Below are positions 24,220 to 31,740 of a DNA stretch of 64,000 nt, one piece after another. Below the pieces are notes generated by a model. It saw only the letters and a program-made list of their open reading frames with translations. It was not told where the DNA came from and did no database searches. How positions within the stretch are numbered: position 1 is the stretch's first letter; every line of letters starts with the position of its first letter. The stretch spans positions 2,294,001 through 2,358,000 of the forward strand of contig OY760498.1 in assembly GCA_963663675.1 (NCBI GenBank), in the 5' to 3' direction. The translations under genes were made by a program, and so were the position numbers. This stretch comes from CAINVV01 sp963663675 (GTDB taxonomy: Bacteria; Bacteroidota; Bacteroidia; Bacteroidales; Prolixibacteraceae).

Positions 24220-26082
24220 ATGATTAATTTGAATCTTTCAGATAAGGATAAAAGCAGGATCTCACAGAGAATCGGGTGGGCATCCGCTTTGTTTTCACTG
24301 GTAATTGCGGTGTTGCTGATTGCAAATTTCGTACAGACCAAATTGAATGATCCAATCAACAATAAAACCATTCCGGCATTGGTGAAACGGCTGAGTCAGA
24401 ACCCTTCGGATGATAATCTGAAACAGGAGATCAGGGCATTCGACCTGATGGCAAGAAAAGCCTACTTCACAAGTCAATGGCAGATCCGGACCGGAAGCTA
24501 CCTTCTGATTCTTGGTGTTTTGATTACCATTCTTGCCGTACGCGCAAATTTGTCCTTTACCGAAAGGCTCAACGAAATAGACCGTATCGAACATGTCAAG
24601 GGACTGGACGAGCTAATGGCCAGGAAATGGGTGATTTATACCGGAAGCGGACTCATGTTTCTTGCCCTGCTTTCCGGATTCCTTTCCAACAATTTGCTGA
24701 AAGAATACAAGGTGGATGAAACTGGTGATGTTGCAACAGAGAAACCTGTTACTAACACAGAAAATCCTCTCCCCCAAAGCAATGTTATTAAGATTGATTC
24801 TACACAATTAGCAGCCAAAAGTGCAGAAATCAAGCCGGCAGGCGCCGCTGACACAACTTCTGCCAAACCCTCCGGAACACAGGCACAGGATGTCCTGTCA
24901 CCTTCAGCCCCTGCCTTTCCAACAACAGCAGAGTTAAAAGCCAATTACCCTTTCTTCCGCGGACCGGAAGGAATAGGCGTGGCCTACCAGAAAAACACCC
25001 CTGTCGACTGGAACGGGACCGACGGGAAAAATATTATCTGGAAGGTGAAAGTGCCAAAACCTGGCTTTAGCTCTCCAATCATCTGGGGTAACCAAATTTT
25101 TGTCACCGGAGCGGATGCCCAGGCACGAATGGTTTACTGCTATGACAGAAAAACCGGTAAATTATTATGGGAGGCAGCTGCTGACAATATCCAGGGATCT
25201 CCGGCAGGTATGCCAAAAGTTACCTCAGATACCGGCCTGGCTGCGCCAACGATGGCCACAAACGGCAGGGCAGTATTCGCCATGTTTGCAACCGGCGACC
25301 TGATAGCGCTGGATATGACCGGCAAACGTCTCTGGGCCCGAAACCTGGGAGTTCCTGACAACCATTACGGCCATGCCTCATCTCTGGTCGTATACAAGGG
25401 TAATTTACTCGTTCAATACGATACCAACAAATCGGGTAAACTGATCGCACTTTCCGTAAACAGCGGTGAAACAGCCTGGGAAACAGCCAGAAAATCGAAA
25501 ATAGCCTGGTCCTCCCCCGCCCTGGTAAATACCGGATCACGGATGGAGGTAATACTCTCCTCTAATCCTAATATCAGCAGCTACAATCCGGAAACTGGTA
25601 AAGAATTGTGGTCAATAGATTGTCTTTCTGGTGAAGTTGGCCCTTCGGTAGGCTATGCTGACGGAATGGTCTTTGCCGCCAATGAGTACGCAAAACTGGT
25701 GGGAATTAAAATTGGAGCAACCCCGGCCATTGCCTGGGAAGCAGATGAATTTCTGCCTGAAGTTTCAAGTCCTTTGGCTGTAAAGGGATTTCTTTACATC
25801 GCGACATCTTATGGTGTATTTGCATGCTATGAAGCCAAAACAGGGACAAAATTATGGAGCCAGGAATATGGTGACTCTTTTTACTCATCCCCGGTTTACG
25901 CGGATGGTAAAGTTTATATCACAGATATGTCCGGTAAAACTCATATTGTAGGACTGTCAAAAGAATACCAGCTGATCGGAACTCCCGAACTAGGCGAAAA
26001 AGCGGTCTGCTCACCGGTGTTTGCGGACGGCAGGGTATACCTTCGCGGGATGAACCAGCTATATTGTATCGGATCAAAATAA
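24220..26082 (+). CDS. Three-helix membrane protein fused to PQQ-type propeller (propeller 4)
   Basis: The N-terminal third is a membrane domain with three helices (about 18-37, 88-105 and 135-160) and a helical loop (RLSQNPSDDNLKQEIRAFDLMARKAYF). A linker rich in Pro, Ala, Thr and Ser (170-240) leads to a propeller opening with FFRGPEGIG (about 246). Blades such as YDRKTGKLLWE and YNPETGKELWS fill the rest of the 620 residues. The propeller should face the periplasm. I do not recognise the membrane domain. It may couple the propeller to the NapH-like membrane protein encoded just before it, which is inference. The NuoE-NuoF gene follows with overlap or 14 bases, depending on its start. Confidence 0.83.
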   Translation: MINLNLSDKDKSRISQRIGWASALFSLVIAVLLIANFVQTKLNDPINNKTIPALVKRLSQNPSDDNLKQEIRAFDLMARKAYFTSQWQIRTGSYLLILGVLITILAVRANLSFTERLNEIDRIEHVKGLDELMARKWVIYTGSGLMFLALLSGFLSNNLLKEYKVDETGDVATEKPVTNTENPLPQSNVIKIDSTQLAAKSAEIKPAGAADTTSAKPSGTQAQDVLSPSAPAFPTTAELKANYPFFRGPEGIGVAYQKNTPVDWNGTDGKNIIWKVKVPKPGFSSPIIWGNQIFVTGADAQARMVYCYDRKTGKLLWEAAADNIQGSPAGMPKVTSDTGLAAPTMATNGRAVFAMFATGDLIALDMTGKRLWARNLGVPDNHYGHASSLVVYKGNLLVQYDTNKSGKLIALSVNSGETAWETARKSKIAWSSPALVNTGSRMEVILSSNPNISSYNPETGKELWSIDCLSGEVGPSVGYADGMVFAANEYAKLVGIKIGATPAIAWEADEFLPEVSSPLAVKGFLYIATSYGVFACYEAKTGTKLWSQEYGDSFYSSPVYADGKVYITDMSGKTHIVGLSKEYQLIGTPELGEKAVCSPVFADGRVYLRGMNQLYCIGSK

Positions 26083-26096
26083 ACGGAAACAACCAG

Positions 26097-28454
26097 GTGG
26101 ACGAAAAAATAGCAATATATCAGGCAGTAGACCAGATAATTCAGCAAAGAGGACGTGCAGCAGATGCGGTTATACCCATTTTACAGTCTATCCAGCAGAA
26201 ATACAACTATTTGCCCGAAGATGCGCTGAAGTATGTCTGTAAAAAAACAGATATCACACCGGATCAGATCATTGGTGTCGCATCATTTTATTCTCAGTTC
26301 AGAATGCGGCCTGTCGGCGAACACATCATCAAGGTATGTGTAGGTACTGCATGCCATGTCAAAGGGGCCGACCATGTTTATGATTCCATTCGCCGTCATT
26401 TCAAACTTGGTGATAATGAGGATACAGATGCTTCCAGGAAATATACTCTTGAAAAAGTATCCTGCCTGGGATGCTGCACGCTTGCCCCGGTAGTTCAGAT
26501 TGATGAAATCACTTATGGCCATGTTGTTTCTGAAAAGGTGGAAAGTATGCTGGCTGATTTTGAATTGCATGCCGAAAACTACATAGCTGAAAAAAAACTT
26601 TTCCGAAGCACAAAAGGCAGGGAAATCCAGGGTGAAATAAGAATAGGTCTTGGCTCCTGTTGTGTTGCCTCCGGAAGTGAAGAAGTAAAAAAGGCTGTCG
26701 AGGACACCGTTTTGGAAACCGGTATCAAGATTAGCCTGAAAAATGTTGGCTGTGTAGGGATGTGCCATCAGGTTCCGTTGTTAGAGGTCGTCCCTGCTGG
26801 CAAAAAACCGATTTTATACACAAAAGTGAAACCCGGGGAAATTCAGGAAATTTTATCCAGCCATTTCCAACCACCGGGTCATTTAAAAAAGTTAACCAAC
26901 AACATCTATCACTTTTTTGAAAAAGTGCAGACCAGTACTGTCTGGGAAGGTGTTAAGAAATATGCGATTGATGCCCGTGAAAAACAGGTAACTGACTTTC
27001 TTGACAGGCAAATACCGATTGCTACAAGATACCGTGGTATCATTAATCCGCTTGATTTGGATGAATACCGCGCACACTATGGATTTGACGCACTGAGAAC
27101 ATGTCTCACCAAATTGTCACCGGAACAAATCATTCAGAATATCCAGGACAGCGGACTACGTGGCCGGGGTGGTGCAGGTTTCCCAACAGGACTGAAATGG
27201 CATCTTGTTGCAAATCAGCACTCTGAAGTCAAATACCTGGTTTGTAACGGTGATGAAGGAGATCCCGGTGCATTTATGGACAGGATGTTGCTTGAATCCT
27301 ATCCTTACCGCGTGATTGAAGGTATTTTGATTGCAGCGAGGGCAGTCAGGGCGACCCACGGTTATTTTTATATCCGCGCCGAATACCCGCTCGCGGTAAG
27401 GCGCATTCGGCAGGCACTTGCTCATTGTCGTGAAAATAACCTCCTGGGAGACAACATCATGGGTTCAGATTTCTCCTTCGATCTTACTATTTATGAAGGA
27501 GCCGGAGCATTTGTTTGTGGCGAGGAATCTGCCTTGATTGCCTCCATAGAGGGGAAACGAGGATTCCCAACCATACGTCCCCCTTTCCCTGCCGAGAAAG
27601 GCTTATGGGGTAAACCCACACTGATCAACAATACGGAAACTTTTGCCCAGGTCTCCTACATAATGCTGGAAGGATCTGATAAATTTTCATCCATAGGCAG
27701 CATTAAAAGCAAGGGAACAAAAGTTTTTGCATTAGCAGGCAAAGTCAATCGCGGCGGCCTCATCGAAGTACCAATGGGTATTACGGTCCGGCAGATCGTC
27801 GAAGAAATCGGCGGAGGGGTCCAGAACGCAAAAAAATTCAAGGCAGTCCAGATTGGCGGCCCTTCAGGAGGATGCGTTCCACTTGAATTGTATGATACTC
27901 CGATCGATTATGAATCGCTGCTGGAAGTTGGTGCCATGATGGGATCAGGCGGACTTGTGGTTCTTGATGAAGACGACTGCATGGTCGATATTGCACATTA
28001 TTTCCTTTCATTCACCCAAAATGAGTCATGCGGCAAATGCACTTTCTGCAGGGTCGGTACCCGTAGAATGCTGGATATCCTGACAAGGATCAAGACCGGA
28101 AAAGGTTCAGAAAAAGATCTGGATGAGCTGGAATATCTTGCAGGCTGGACGAAAAAAGGCAGTTTATGCGGTTTAGGGAAATCTGCTCCCAACCCGGTGC
28201 TTTCTACCCTGAAATATTTCCGTCATGAATACATGGAACACCTCAAGGGAAAATGTCCGGCCGGAAAGTGCAGTGATCTGATACAATACCAGATTAATGA
28301 CTTGTGCATAGGATGTACCAAATGTGCGCAAAAATGTCCGACAGATGCAATTCTCTTCAAGCCCCATCAAAAACATGAAGTCATCACAGATCTTTGCATC
28401 AAATGCAATGCCTGCAGGGAAGCGTGCCCCGTTAATGCTGTTGACGTCTTCTGA
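26097..28454 (+). CDS. NuoE-NuoF (HymAB-like) fusion, NADH-binding Fe-S flavoprotein
   Basis: A cytoplasmic NAD(H):acceptor module joining two subunits of complex I or NAD-linked hydrogenases. Order: NuoE-like [2Fe-2S] domain (1-160; CVGTACHVKG and CLGCCTLAP), a second thioredoxin-like [2Fe-2S] domain (about 180-260; GLGSCCVAS and CVGMCHQVP), the NuoF core with the FMN/NADH-binding GLRGRGGAGFPTG, NGDEGDPGAFMDR and GAFVCGEESALI, the N3 cluster motif ESCGKCTFCRVG, and two C-terminal [4Fe-4S] sets (CIGCTKCAQKCP, CIKCNACREACP). The start is uncertain: GTG at 26097 avoids overlap, while TTG at 26064 overlaps the upstream gene by 19 bases. It supplies the NAD(H) site the cluster needs. Confidence 0.92.
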   Translation: MDEKIAIYQAVDQIIQQRGRAADAVIPILQSIQQKYNYLPEDALKYVCKKTDITPDQIIGVASFYSQFRMRPVGEHIIKVCVGTACHVKGADHVYDSIRRHFKLGDNEDTDASRKYTLEKVSCLGCCTLAPVVQIDEITYGHVVSEKVESMLADFELHAENYIAEKKLFRSTKGREIQGEIRIGLGSCCVASGSEEVKKAVEDTVLETGIKISLKNVGCVGMCHQVPLLEVVPAGKKPILYTKVKPGEIQEILSSHFQPPGHLKKLTNNIYHFFEKVQTSTVWEGVKKYAIDAREKQVTDFLDRQIPIATRYRGIINPLDLDEYRAHYGFDALRTCLTKLSPEQIIQNIQDSGLRGRGGAGFPTGLKWHLVANQHSEVKYLVCNGDEGDPGAFMDRMLLESYPYRVIEGILIAARAVRATHGYFYIRAEYPLAVRRIRQALAHCRENNLLGDNIMGSDFSFDLTIYEGAGAFVCGEESALIASIEGKRGFPTIRPPFPAEKGLWGKPTLINNTETFAQVSYIMLEGSDKFSSIGSIKSKGTKVFALAGKVNRGGLIEVPMGITVRQIVEEIGGGVQNAKKFKAVQIGGPSGGCVPLELYDTPIDYESLLEVGAMMGSGGLVVLDEDDCMVDIAHYFLSFTQNESCGKCTFCRVGTRRMLDILTRIKTGKGSEKDLDELEYLAGWTKKGSLCGLGKSAPNPVLSTLKYFRHEYMEHLKGKCPAGKCSDLIQYQINDLCIGCTKCAQKCPTDAILFKPHQKHEVITDLCIKCNACREACPVNAVDVF

Positions 28455-28511
28455 TCTGATAGTTACAGGCTTAAGCCCAAAAACCGACTGTTATAATTGA
28501 TTAATGAGACC

Positions 28512-30080
28512 ATGGTAAAACTTACAATAGACAACCGCTCAGCTGAATTTGAAACAGGCACAACTGTCTGGCAAGCAGCAAGATCCATGGGTATACATAT
28601 CCCAACCATGTGTTATCTTGAAGAAACCGGTCACATCACTTCCTGTATGGTGTGCCTGGTAAAAAATACCAGGAATGGACAGTTATTTGCCTCCTGTTCC
28701 ACCCCGGTAAGTGAGGGCCAGATCATTGTTACCAATGATGCTGAAGTCATTGAATCCAGGAAGACAGCACTTTCGCTTCTGCTCAGCGAACATGTGGGCG
28801 ACTGTGAGGCACCCTGCCAGCTGGTTTGTCCTGCACACATGAATATCCCATTGATGAACAGGCTGATAGCAAAAAATGATTTTACCAGGTCACTGGAGGT
28901 TGTCAAAAGGGATATTGCACTCCCCGCTATTTTGGGACGTATCTGCCCCGCTCCATGCGAAGCCGGTTGCCGTCGCAAGCAGGTCGACGAAGCTGTTTCC
29001 ATCTGTCATCTCAAACGGTTTGTTGCGGATGAAGATTTGAAAAGTGATCAGCCATACCGCCCTGTGCCAAATACGAAAACAGGCAAAAAGGTGGCAATAT
29101 TAGGGGCAGGTCCTGCTGGATTGTCAGCTGCCTGGTATCTTCAGCTGAAAGGTCATAAAAGTGTGATTTTTGAGAAAAACAATGTACCGGGTGGAGCCCT
29201 CACCCAAATTGACAAAGATATTCTGTCTGATGAGACCATAAACCTGGAAGTCAGGGAGATACTTGCTGCCGGCGTCGAACTCAGGTTGAATGAAACGATC
29301 GATTCCGGCAGGTTTGAAGTGTTAAGGCTGGAATTTGACGCCGTCGTTGTTGCAACAGGAACGATTACTGGCGATAGCTTTGATTTCGGGCTTAATAAAA
29401 GCAGTAACGGCATTCAGGCAGATAAAAACAGTTTCCACACTTCCCTGCAAAAAGTTTTTGCTATAGGAAATGTGCTGCGTAATTCCAAAATGGCGGTCCG
29501 TTCTGTCGGACAAGGCAAGGAAGTAGCCGCGGTAATTGATCACTTTTTCAGTACCGGGGAAATTAAAGGATATCCTGCACGCTTCAATTCCAAATTTGGA
29601 TTACTAACCGCAGAAGAATTTCTTGAATATCAAAAAGACTCAGAAACTTCTCCAAGGCAAAAATCTGACAATGATGGATTTGCAAATTCGGCTGCAGTTC
29701 TGGAAGCCAAAAGATGCATGCATTGCGACTGTAGAAAACCCGAGTCCTGCATTCTGCGCGAATTATCTGACAACTACCAGGCTGACCAAAAACGTTTCAG
29801 CAGCAGTGTAAGGAAAAAAGCTGAGAAAATTATTCACCGGGAAGGTATTGTTTACGAACCTGCCAAATGCATTAAATGCGGCATATGCGTAAAACTTACC
29901 TCTATCCACAAGGAAGAATACGGATTAACCTTTATAGGGCGTGGATTTGACGTGGTGGTAGGTGTCCCGTTCAACGAAATGATACAACAAGGGCTAAAGA
30001 ATACCGCGCAGATAGTTGCAAAAGCCTGTCCGACAGGTGCGCTTGCAATTTTTGATACTGAAGAACAGCTGAAATTATAA
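28512..30080 (+). CDS. [2Fe-2S]/FAD/[4Fe-4S] oxidoreductase, NuoG/GltD-like, lacking NAD(P) subdomain
   Basis: A mosaic electron-transfer protein. Residues 1-75 form a complex-I-type [2Fe-2S] domain (Cys34, 45, 48, 62). A GltD-type N-terminal Fe-S region (DCEAPCQLVCPAH, then CPAPCEAGCRR) leads to an FAD-binding fold (VAILGAGPAGLSAAWYL). In GltD/NfnB proteins a second Rossmann fold for NAD(P)H follows; here VVVATG is followed within about 40 residues by the FAD-closing VFAIGNV, and no GxGxxA repeat is seen, so that subdomain appears absent. The C-terminus has CIKCGICVKL and a later CPTGAL. ATG at 28512 chosen over TTG at 28497. It lies 57 bases after NuoE-NuoF, which probably provides NAD(H) binding. 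Confidence 0.85.
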   Translation: MVKLTIDNRSAEFETGTTVWQAARSMGIHIPTMCYLEETGHITSCMVCLVKNTRNGQLFASCSTPVSEGQIIVTNDAEVIESRKTALSLLLSEHVGDCEAPCQLVCPAHMNIPLMNRLIAKNDFTRSLEVVKRDIALPAILGRICPAPCEAGCRRKQVDEAVSICHLKRFVADEDLKSDQPYRPVPNTKTGKKVAILGAGPAGLSAAWYLQLKGHKSVIFEKNNVPGGALTQIDKDILSDETINLEVREILAAGVELRLNETIDSGRFEVLRLEFDAVVVATGTITGDSFDFGLNKSSNGIQADKNSFHTSLQKVFAIGNVLRNSKMAVRSVGQGKEVAAVIDHFFSTGEIKGYPARFNSKFGLLTAEEFLEYQKDSETSPRQKSDNDGFANSAAVLEAKRCMHCDCRKPESCILRELSDNYQADQKRFSSSVRKKAEKIIHREGIVYEPAKCIKCGICVKLTSIHKEEYGLTFIGRGFDVVVGVPFNEMIQQGLKNTAQIVAKACPTGALAIFDTEEQLKL

Positions 30081-30245
30081 TTTCTTCATTCCAACCCTGT
30101 TCAGATAACTAGTCCTGGCCAACTCAGGATCTGCATCCAAAGGGATGTATAATATGGTCTTGATATCAATAACAACCGCTTGCAATTTTGACAGATCAGG
30201 GGAAACGAAGCTGGCCGGCTTCTTGTCATACGATGGATTTGCCAT
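30075..30245 (-). CDS. Small hypothetical protein, 56 residues
   Basis: An ATG-initiated minus-strand frame of 56 codons that begins MANPSYDKKP and ends NRVGMKKL. It has a balanced soluble composition and an A/T-rich leader (AATCATAATAAAA before the ATG) as expected for a Bacteroidota gene. It overlaps the end of the convergent FAD-protein gene by six bases and lies in an otherwise empty 404-base gap. A minus-strand TATCTTTG, fitting TAnnTTTG, is at 30362-30369. No family recognised. The protein-like sequence and its leader support it; homologues would be needed to be sure. Confidence 0.55.
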   Translation of the reverse strand: MANPSYDKKPASFVSPDLSKLQAVVIDIKTILYIPLDADPELARTSYLNRVGMKKL

Positions 30246-30290
30246 TTTTATTATGATTTAATATTATTTAAAGCGCATGTTCTGTGGAAA

Positions 30291-30307
30291 TCTCAAACGA
30301 TTTGAGA
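30291..30307. promoter_or_regulatory. Palindrome, candidate operator
   Basis: TCTCAAA-CGA-TTTGAGA is a perfect inverted repeat lying between the divergent small minus-strand gene and propeller 5. It could be a binding site of a dimeric regulator. Nothing else supports this. Confidence 0.3.
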
Positions 30308-30361
30308 AAGTGTCAGCAAAAAATAAGGGTGAGTAAACAGACACAATAAGACAGAATTTCT

Positions 30362-30369
30362 CAAAGATA
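30362..30369 (-). promoter_or_regulatory. Candidate -7 element of the 56-residue gene
   Basis: Minus-strand TATCTTTG fits TAnnTTTG and is about 117 bases upstream of the ATG at 30245. No -33 match. Confidence 0.3.
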
Positions 30370-30433
30370 CGTCAAATAATTCGATTTGGTGCATAAATAT
30401 GATATAAACCAACTCCTTGTTCAAACAGATTGG

Positions 30434-30441
30434 TATTTTTG
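30434..30441 (+). promoter_or_regulatory. Candidate -7 element of propeller 5
   Basis: TATTTTTG fits TAnnTTTG and lies 43 bases before the ATG at 30485. A TTG is present at 30417-30419, but its spacing of 14 bases is shorter than usual. Confidence 0.4.
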
Positions 30442-30484
30442 TAGGTTAAACAATCAACCTGATTACTTGTAATTTTTACTTTCA

Positions 30485-31660
30485 ATGATAAAATTGCCCG
30501 GAAAAACTTTCTCACCTGAAACAGCTTTGCATAGCAAACAAATCCGTGTAAGGATTCTGTTTCTATTTTTCATTACAGCATGTATGTGCTTCGGGGAAAC
30601 TGGTTCGCTGTACGGACAGCAGGACTGGACCATATTTCGGGGCAACCAGCAACTGACCGGCGAAACTTCCCAAACATTGCCGGAGAATCCTCATCTTTTG
30701 TTTTCCTTTCAGACTGGAGATGATATTAAAGCAGCCCCGGTGGGTGCAGGTCAGAGTATTTATTGCGGTTCAACTGACGGAAACATGTATGCCCTTGGTT
30801 TTGACGGAAAACTGAAATGGAAATTCACTTCAGGAAATTCCATCGAGGCGCCAGCTCTGTTAATGGATGGCTCAGTGGTATTTGGCACGCTGGATGGATG
30901 GCTGTTTCGCCTTGATGCAAAAACCGGCAAACAGCTGTGGAAATACAAAACCGACAACCAGATAATGGGATCTGCGAACTGGTACAAATCGGGTTCAAAA
31001 ATCCGGATTTTGGTCGGAAGTTATGATTATAACCTTCATGCAGTCGGGTTCTCAAAAGGAGACAGTATATGGCGCTATGAATCAGATAATTATATAAATG
31101 GGGCCCCGGCAGTCTACAAAAATTTCGCGATATTTGGCGGTTGTGACGGATTTTTGCACCTGGTAAATATTGAAACAGGTAAGGTCTCCAAAAAAATTCA
31201 ACTATCAACATACATTGCTTCATCCCCGGTGGTAGACAAGCATCTTGCGTATGTAGGGGATTATGAAGGCGCATTTTTCTGCATCAACCTGGATGAAGGA
31301 AAAATTGCCTGGACTTATCATGAACAGGGGAAAAACCTACCATTCATCGCTTCCCCTGCTTTAAGCGGTAATTTTGTCGTCATAGGTAACCAGGATCGGT
31401 TTCTCTATTGTTTTGATAAAACAACTGGCAAAATAGTGTGGAAGATAAAAACCAGTAACCGTATCGAGTCATCATCCGTAATAGCATCCGGGAAAGTGAT
31501 CACCGGAACCATGGACGGGACCCTTTACATTCACGACCTGGCTACCGGAAAGGAGCTTTGGAAATATGAACTTGGGAGTCCGGTTCTTGGTAATCCTGCA
31601 GTTATTTCAGGAAAAATCGTTGTTGGAGCCGGAGATGGAAGGATATATGTATTTGGCTAA
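30485..31660 (+). CDS. Exported PQQ-type beta-propeller protein (propeller 5)
   Basis: A secreted propeller of very regular blades: NMYALGFDGKLKW, WLFRLDAKTGKQLW, FLYCFDKTTGKIVW and TLYIHDLATGKELW. The N-terminal 45 residues hold a long n-region and hydrophobic core (ILFLFFITACMCFG) followed by QQDWTIFRGNQQL, again the (W/F)RG opening. The repeats are closer to BamB than those of propellers 1-4, but a lipobox is not clear (TACMC is a weak candidate), and true BamB is usually part of an outer-membrane context. It has its own candidate promoter and is separated from the FAD-protein gene by 404 bases, so it may be a separate unit. Confidence 0.85.
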   Translation: MIKLPGKTFSPETALHSKQIRVRILFLFFITACMCFGETGSLYGQQDWTIFRGNQQLTGETSQTLPENPHLLFSFQTGDDIKAAPVGAGQSIYCGSTDGNMYALGFDGKLKWKFTSGNSIEAPALLMDGSVVFGTLDGWLFRLDAKTGKQLWKYKTDNQIMGSANWYKSGSKIRILVGSYDYNLHAVGFSKGDSIWRYESDNYINGAPAVYKNFAIFGGCDGFLHLVNIETGKVSKKIQLSTYIASSPVVDKHLAYVGDYEGAFFCINLDEGKIAWTYHEQGKNLPFIASPALSGNFVVIGNQDRFLYCFDKTTGKIVWKIKTSNRIESSSVIASGKVITGTMDGTLYIHDLATGKELWKYELGSPVLGNPAVISGKIVVGAGDGRIYVFG

Positions 31661-31740
31661 ATAGCCGGGTTAATTAAATCCATTCACGATCAATTGTGAG
31701 TACCTTCTGATTTTCAATAATATAACAAAGTTGTTGACAA

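Noticed and set aside
26700..26790. CVGMCH in the NuoE-NuoF protein as a heme c site
   Set aside because: Spacing is C-x3-C-H, not CxxCH, and it lies in a thioredoxin-like [2Fe-2S] domain of a cytoplasmic protein.
16653..31660. True PQQ-dependent alcohol or glucose dehydrogenases
   Set aside because: The propellers lack the metal-ligand and catalytic Asp motifs, vicinal Cys pair and heme domains of quinoprotein dehydrogenases; only the structural repeat is shared.
30485..31660. Propeller 5 as BamB
   Set aside because: The repeats resemble BamB, but the lipobox is weak and no Bam-related neighbour is present; left as a generic propeller.
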